Below the pieces are notes generated by a model, which had not been told where the DNA came from, made no database searches, and was given only the letters and a program-made list of their open reading frames with translations. A program made the translations under genes and the position numbers. 64,000 nucleotides of DNA from Exophiala sp. HKRS030 (taxonomy: Eukaryota > Ascomycota > Eurotiomycetes > Chaetothyriales > Herpotrichiellaceae), in contig JAHWDD010000007.1 of assembly GCA_023897205.1 (NCBI GenBank), forward strand, positions 4,712,001 through 4,776,000, read 5' to 3'. This document shows, piece by piece, positions 56,743-64,000 of the stretch (position 1 is its first letter; each line of letters begins with the position of its first letter).

Positions 56743-57927
56743 ATGGTCGGTTATCACCGTAAGGGTCCAACAATGGGGTCCCCTGGCACTAAGACGGGTG
56801 CCAACACAACAATAGGAACCAAGACGCCGAAATTAAAAGACTCTTGCGACACGTGTGCTGGATATAAAGTCCGGTGCGACAAGCGCAAGCCAATGTGCAG
56901 CCGTTGTGAAAGGCTTGGTTACCCTTGTTGCTACAGCCCTGCGAGACGCACAGGGTACGCCCGTCCCCGAGTTACTGGTACCGACGCACCTGGGAGAAGC
57001 TCAACTCGTGCCCCAGATGCCAGTCTATATGCCTCAGTCGGGGCGGGGACGGACTCAGTCGTGCAACAAGGAACAAATCCAACTTCCCAAGCGATTCTCA
57101 CTACCCCCAATCCCGACCTTCAATTCATTTCTACAAATTCTTCTTACGATACTGGTCTCCACGTGTCTAAAGATGACGCCTTAAACTGGCTGAATGGTGC
57201 CACTGTCTCGAGACCCGAACATACATCAATAATAGGCGAAAGGACGGAAAATAGAACGGTCACAAGCGCGTTGAGGCCAATTTCAGACTGTTCAAGTGTG
57301 GCAATGGACACGATACTCAGACTCGAACTGGCCAAGTTGAAGATGCAGCTTCAAGACGAAGGGCTCGGGACCAATCATTGCGACGCTGCATCCATCCATG
57401 ATCCAGCGATAGGCCGAGAACAAGAGCTCCACAAGACATTCGAGACGGTAAGTTCCGCCTTCAGAAAACTGTCAACAATCCTGGTTTGCCCATGTTCCGA
57501 GAATCAAGATATTGGGTTACTGGCAGCTGCAGTCTGCCTATCGATGTTGGACGTCTACAACTACATTATTACCAGGCAGTCGGGTGCCGAACCCTCCGAC
57601 TCGCCGACCCGATCTGTATCGGAATCCGATCTATCATGCGTGCTTGGCGCGGAGGACGCCTTTGCCTTTGCCCATGACTCCTCACCCTACCCCTTCAACG
57701 CCAACTCAAGTTCAACATCAGCATCAGCATCAACCCACTCGCCGGACGAAGCAGTCTCTACCGAGCTAGTCTTGAACGAGCTCCCCAAACTCGCAAAGAT
57801 CGTACTACAATTCACAAAGCGTTATCAAGACGGAAATGCAGATTCCAAGTCACCCGATTTTCTCAGGGCCTTGGCACAAGTGTTGCGGTTTCAGTTGCAG
57901 GCCGTTACCGTCGCGGCCACTTCGTAA
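56743..57927 (+). CDS. AflR-like Zn2Cys6 transcription factor
   Basis: A 394-residue regulator in one exon. The binuclear zinc cluster has the spacing C-x2-C-x6-C-x6-C-x2-C-x6-C (Cys35, 38, 45, 52, 55, 62), within KLKDSCDTCAGYKVRCDKRKPMC and SRCERLGYPC. The lead-in 'KLRDSC..CA..KVRC.+.KP.C.RC' is the AflR form, and a basic linker (SPARRTGYARPR) follows. The C-terminal AflR domain carries FRKLSTILVCPCSENQDIGLLAAAVCLSMLDVYNYI (about 240-275), then a Ser-rich stretch (SSTSASASTHSPDE). AflR of Aspergillus activates toxin clusters by binding TCG(N5)CGA as a homodimer. Such a site exists in the divergent promoter at 61804, about 4 kb away, making the fused oxidoreductase and MFS genes candidate targets. 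The product of this locus is unknown; no aflatoxin biosynthesis genes are present. Confidence 0.9.
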   Translation: MVGYHRKGPTMGSPGTKTGANTTIGTKTPKLKDSCDTCAGYKVRCDKRKPMCSRCERLGYPCCYSPARRTGYARPRVTGTDAPGRSSTRAPDASLYASVGAGTDSVVQQGTNPTSQAILTTPNPDLQFISTNSSYDTGLHVSKDDALNWLNGATVSRPEHTSIIGERTENRTVTSALRPISDCSSVAMDTILRLELAKLKMQLQDEGLGTNHCDAASIHDPAIGREQELHKTFETVSSAFRKLSTILVCPCSENQDIGLLAAAVCLSMLDVYNYIITRQSGAEPSDSPTRSVSESDLSCVLGAEDAFAFAHDSSPYPFNANSSSTSASASTHSPDEAVSTELVLNELPKLAKIVLQFTKRYQDGNADSKSPDFLRALAQVLRFQLQAVTVAATS

Positions 57928-58481
57928 GCTAAAGCAATCAAGCAGAGTATGGGCTGTAGCCAACGATCTTTTCGAGAATAAACGATTCCAATCGTCAACA
58001 TTGCGCCTAATAATGGTATGACTTGACTCCAGGCTTAATGCATTCGGAAGCCGCCCATAGTCTCAAGGCACACGTTATGGTTGTCTAGATAGGTAGTGGG
58101 TGTCTTTTGCCCTCCTAAAATGCATACGAGAGTGTACAAGAATGGCATAACACTATTAGATGTATGCATCAAAGTTGCAAAACCATCCAGCCTCTGGAAG
58201 TTTGTAAGTGAAAATCACAAACATGGCAGGAGAGAGACTGGTAGAAACGCCGGCTCAAGCTCGAGGGCGAATGGAAACAAACAACAGTTATGGCGAAACC
58301 CACGGAAAAGCTATTGCAAGGGATTGATACTTTTATAAACAACCTACCATGCAAGCTAAAGGCAGTTGAGATTGAGAAAACTATGCCAGAGGACTAGAGT
58401 TCAGCCCTCCATTCATTCCAGACCGAGCCTAAATGGTTCGAATTGTCTACAAACGAGAAGTCATTCCGTAAGGTTGGACAG
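57928..58481. other. intergenic region
   Basis: Convergent 3' ends of the AflR-like regulator (plus) and the fused oxidoreductase (minus). No gene or RNA was seen. Confidence 0.6.
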
Positions 58482-61457
<2,976 letters not shown>

Positions 61458-62165
61458 CAGGTCCGATATTAGAGCTGTTAATCACGCAGAAAGCAAGGTC
61501 GTTATTCTCATAAGACCATGCTCGGCGCAATCCAATATGTATAGCTCACAAGATTGCCTAGAATCGGACCCTTGTCCCGTTGCATAGGTGAAGGTTTATA
61601 ACGCTTTCTGTGCTTATCAAACCGGAGTCACTGAGACAGTCCGGAAGGATTTTTGCGAGACGCCACGTGTAGCAATGAGTACAGGTGTGAAGAAGTCCCA
61701 GATTTGCAAGCATCGTTCCTAGCATTTTCAGTTCAGAACAGGAGTCGAACCACATTCGTGGGTTCATTCCCAGTTCTCGACGCAGGTCGGGGCTTGTTGG
61801 AGATCGGGGTCCGATGTTGAAGCAGGTTTGGCGCTAGCACGCAGATGGGCCACTATCAAGACGGAAAACACCAGTTATGTTGTTACCGAGTCGGGATAAC
61901 GTCAATAAGCCACGTTTTGACAAAACTTGAAGGTGTAGACGAAAGAGCTTGCCTTGCAGAAGATCTAGTGCATGTTAGTCCACATGGGATATGTGGATAA
62001 CGAAAGGCGCGGAAAGGCTCGATGGGGTTTGTGTCGATTTGTATAAGACACCAGAGGTGGCACGAGCATGGTCCAGGGTCTTATCTTGAGCTCAAATTTA
62101 CAATCGATAGCCAAAAGCCTCAAAAATCTCGAAACACTGATTTGAATTCGTCGTGTTAAATCAGC
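61458..62165. promoter_or_regulatory. divergent promoter of the fusion enzyme and MFS genes
   Basis: The 708 bp between the two start codons contain the TCG(N5)CGA site, a CACGTG-like CCACGTGTAG at about 61662, and no open frame of note. A shared promoter suggests co-regulation of enzyme and transporter. Confidence 0.55.
61804..61814. promoter_or_regulatory. AflR-type binding site TCG(N5)CGA
   Basis: TCGGGGTCCGA matches the palindromic consensus TCG-N5-CGA known for Aspergillus AflR. It sits in the 708-bp divergent promoter, about 350 bp from each start codon. An AflR-like regulator gene lies 4 kb away. It is the only match found by eye in this promoter. Such 6-base-defined sites occur by chance about once per 4 kb, so context is what makes it notable. 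Confidence 0.5.
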
Positions 62166-64000
62166 ATGTCCAAGGTTGTCGAGGCCACTGTTGAGGCGAA
62201 CGCCAGTGACCATGCGTCCAACGAGGAAAAGCCCCGGAAGAAAACATCCTGGACTCTTCTTTGGGATACTTTAGACAAGACCCCGGAGGAGCGTGCCTTC
62301 TTGTTCAGGCTTGACGCTGGATTATTGACAATTGCCTGCCTTGGTACGTTGTACACGGTCGTCAAATGAGCGAGTCTTGTTTGGGAACATGAAACTGATT
62401 GTAGGTGAACAGGGTATTTTATCAAATACTTGGACCAGGCGAATTTGTTCAATGCCTTCGTCTCTGGATTGTGAGTCAGCCCGACATTTCGGTAACAGCA
62501 TCGTGAAGAATGCGCTTACTGACGATTGTTGCGGACCATAGGAAAGAAGATCTCCACATGTACCACAATGAGTTGAACTATGCCGTCACTTGCTGGACAG
62601 CAGGCTACGTTTTGGGAGAAATACCGAGTAACATCATCATCACGAGGATTCGCCCATCGATTTGGCTCCCTTCCATAGAGGTTCGTGACTGCACCTGTTG
62701 AAACATGGAACCCATGCTAAGTCCAATCAGATTGTTTGGTCCGTACTTACAATGCTCTTGTCTCGCTGCACCACACCATCTCAACTATATGTACTCCGTT
62801 TCTTCATAGGTGAGTGACTCGGCCGAAACCATTGAATCAGGGGCAAGAGTTAGTGGTCTGATATTTTCGACAGGATTGGCAGAAGCTGGGTTTTACCCTG
62901 GTATAATATACATGTTGGGATCATGGTGTAAGTTGAGATGAGACCGGAAACCCCCGGATTGCAACCTCCTGCGAAGACATCTGCTGATAAGAACATGCAG
63001 ACAAGAAGGAAGAATTGGGAAAGAGAACTGCCATCTTCGCCGTTTCTGCTTCCATTGCTGGGATGTTCTCCGGATATCTCATGGCCGCGCTCACAAATCT
63101 CGATGGAAGACATGGACTGAAGGGCTGGCAATGGTCAGTCTAGTCTTCAACTTGGGCTGAAATGTGGCTGCTAACAATGTTTCCGCAGGCTCTTCATTCT
63201 GGACGGTATCATTTCTTTACCTATTGCATTCGCAGGGTTTTTCATGTATCCCGACTTTCCGACCAACACTCGAGCATGGTATATCACTGAGAATGTAAGG
63301 CGATTCAACGACCACAAACCAGATTCCTTCGTGTCTTGTACTGACTTCTCAGGACAAATTGATCGGACAAGCTCGAGCTGCTAGTCGACCCAAGCGACAA
63401 CCATACACGAAGGCGAAGCTGATCAAGATCTTTACCTCATGGCGCATATACGTTCTTCCGCTTGTATTCCTGTAAGTACATGGAGCCAATCTTTGGGCAG
63501 TGCTGATATCGTCCTGCACAGCTTTTCTGGTGCTGCTGCCGCAGGTACTGCTCAACCACTGTTTGCCATCTACCTCAAGTCGACCAAGAAATACACAGTT
63601 GCTCAGATAAACAACTATCCGACAGCTATTTCCGGAGTTTCGGTTGTTTCTGCGTTGGTTTATGCCTGGGTCTCGGACGGGCCTTTGAAGGGTCGAAGGT
63701 GGCCGGTCCTCATATGGGCAGCGGTAGGTTTATTTCCCTTGAACAAAACTACATTCGTGTTGGTTCGATTGCTAACTTGTTGAAACATAGTTGGTAAATT
63801 TCATCGTTTGGACTTCTCTCGCCGTGTGGAATATCCCTGAAGGTTGGCGATGGGCTTGCTACATCATAGGAGGACAGGTGAATTCAATCAGTCCCATTTC
63901 CTTGGCGTAAGTCCCCCGACCCCGTGATTTGCACATTACCTCGGTGGCACATAGTAACAAGCTGTAGTTGGGGAAATGAAATTGTGGCCGATGACGAGGA
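62166..64000 (+). CDS. MFS transporter, Tna1/allantoate-permease (ACS) type, 3' end outside window
   Basis: At least eleven exons with introns of 50-73 nt: 62166-62343, 62413-62470, 62542-62680, 62731-62809, 62874-62927, 63001-63133, 63190-63294, 63353-63471, 63522-63723, 63791-63906, and 63968 onward, cut by the window end. The spliced protein starts MSKVVEATVEANASDHASNEEKPRKK and has ACLGYFIKYLDQANLFNAFVSGL, YVLGEIPSNII, FFIGLAEAGFYPGIIYMLGSWY, KRTAIFAVSASIAGMFSGYL and ISLAWGNEIV. These mark the anion:cation symporter family that imports nicotinate, pantothenate, allantoate and similar acids. Exon 7 has a slip: four T at 63239-63242 where five are needed to read AFAGFFMYPDFPTNTRAWYIT. All other junctions keep phase. 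Next to the regulator and oxidoreductase it may move a precursor or product. Confidence 0.88.

Overview
The window is nuclear DNA of a filamentous ascomycete (Pezizomycotina). The genes are well separated, and their introns are short (about 50-120 nt) with GT...AG ends. The families are typical of the group: AflR-type regulators, C2H2 and fungal-specific transcription factors, YAT amino-acid permeases, Swc5, 2EXR and F-box proteins, a fungal carotenoid oxygenase and an intron-containing tRNA-Leu(CAG). The class cannot be set from sequence reading alone. Both strands carry genes, with no operon logic.

Layout. 1-8 kb is nearly gene-free, with minisatellites and many TACGGAGTA / CTAGGTAC-type motifs; its only gene encodes a small 2EXR protein. 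8-22 kb holds a conserved unknown with a C-terminal membrane segment, an amino-acid permease, a cytochrome P450, an Hsp20-type chaperone, tRNA-Leu, a patatin-like lipase and a sideroflexin. 23-32 kb holds a fatty-acid elongase with a long LEA-like tail, a carotenoid cleavage oxygenase, Swc5 and an unknown protein. 33-42 kb holds a BrlA-like C2H2 factor, a decayed zinc alcohol dehydrogenase, a large unknown membrane protein and a fatty-acid-hydroxylase-family protein. 45-53 kb holds a fungal-specific transcription-factor-like protein, an F-box protein and a UPF0658 Golgi membrane protein. 54-64 kb looks like the edge of a secondary-metabolism locus: an AflR-domain protein without a zinc cluster, a complete AflR-like Zn2Cys6 regulator, a fused Old-Yellow-Enzyme/flavin-monooxygenase and an MFS transporter of the Tna1/allantoate-permease type that runs off the window end. 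The last two are transcribed divergently, and their shared promoter holds an AflR-type site TCG(N5)CGA at 61804-61814.

The most interesting locus is this last one. The fusion enzyme joins a full-length OYE to a full-length FMO, and its OYE active site is changed at three positions that are normally conserved.

A technical feature matters for every reading of this window. Otherwise intact conserved genes (P450, Hsp20, sideroflexin, elongase, carotenoid oxygenase, MFS, one unknown) each show one or two single-base losses, mostly in short runs of one base. This pattern looks like uncorrected sequencing deletions rather than mass pseudogenisation. The alcohol dehydrogenase is different: it has many shifts plus a stop codon, and is a genuine relic.
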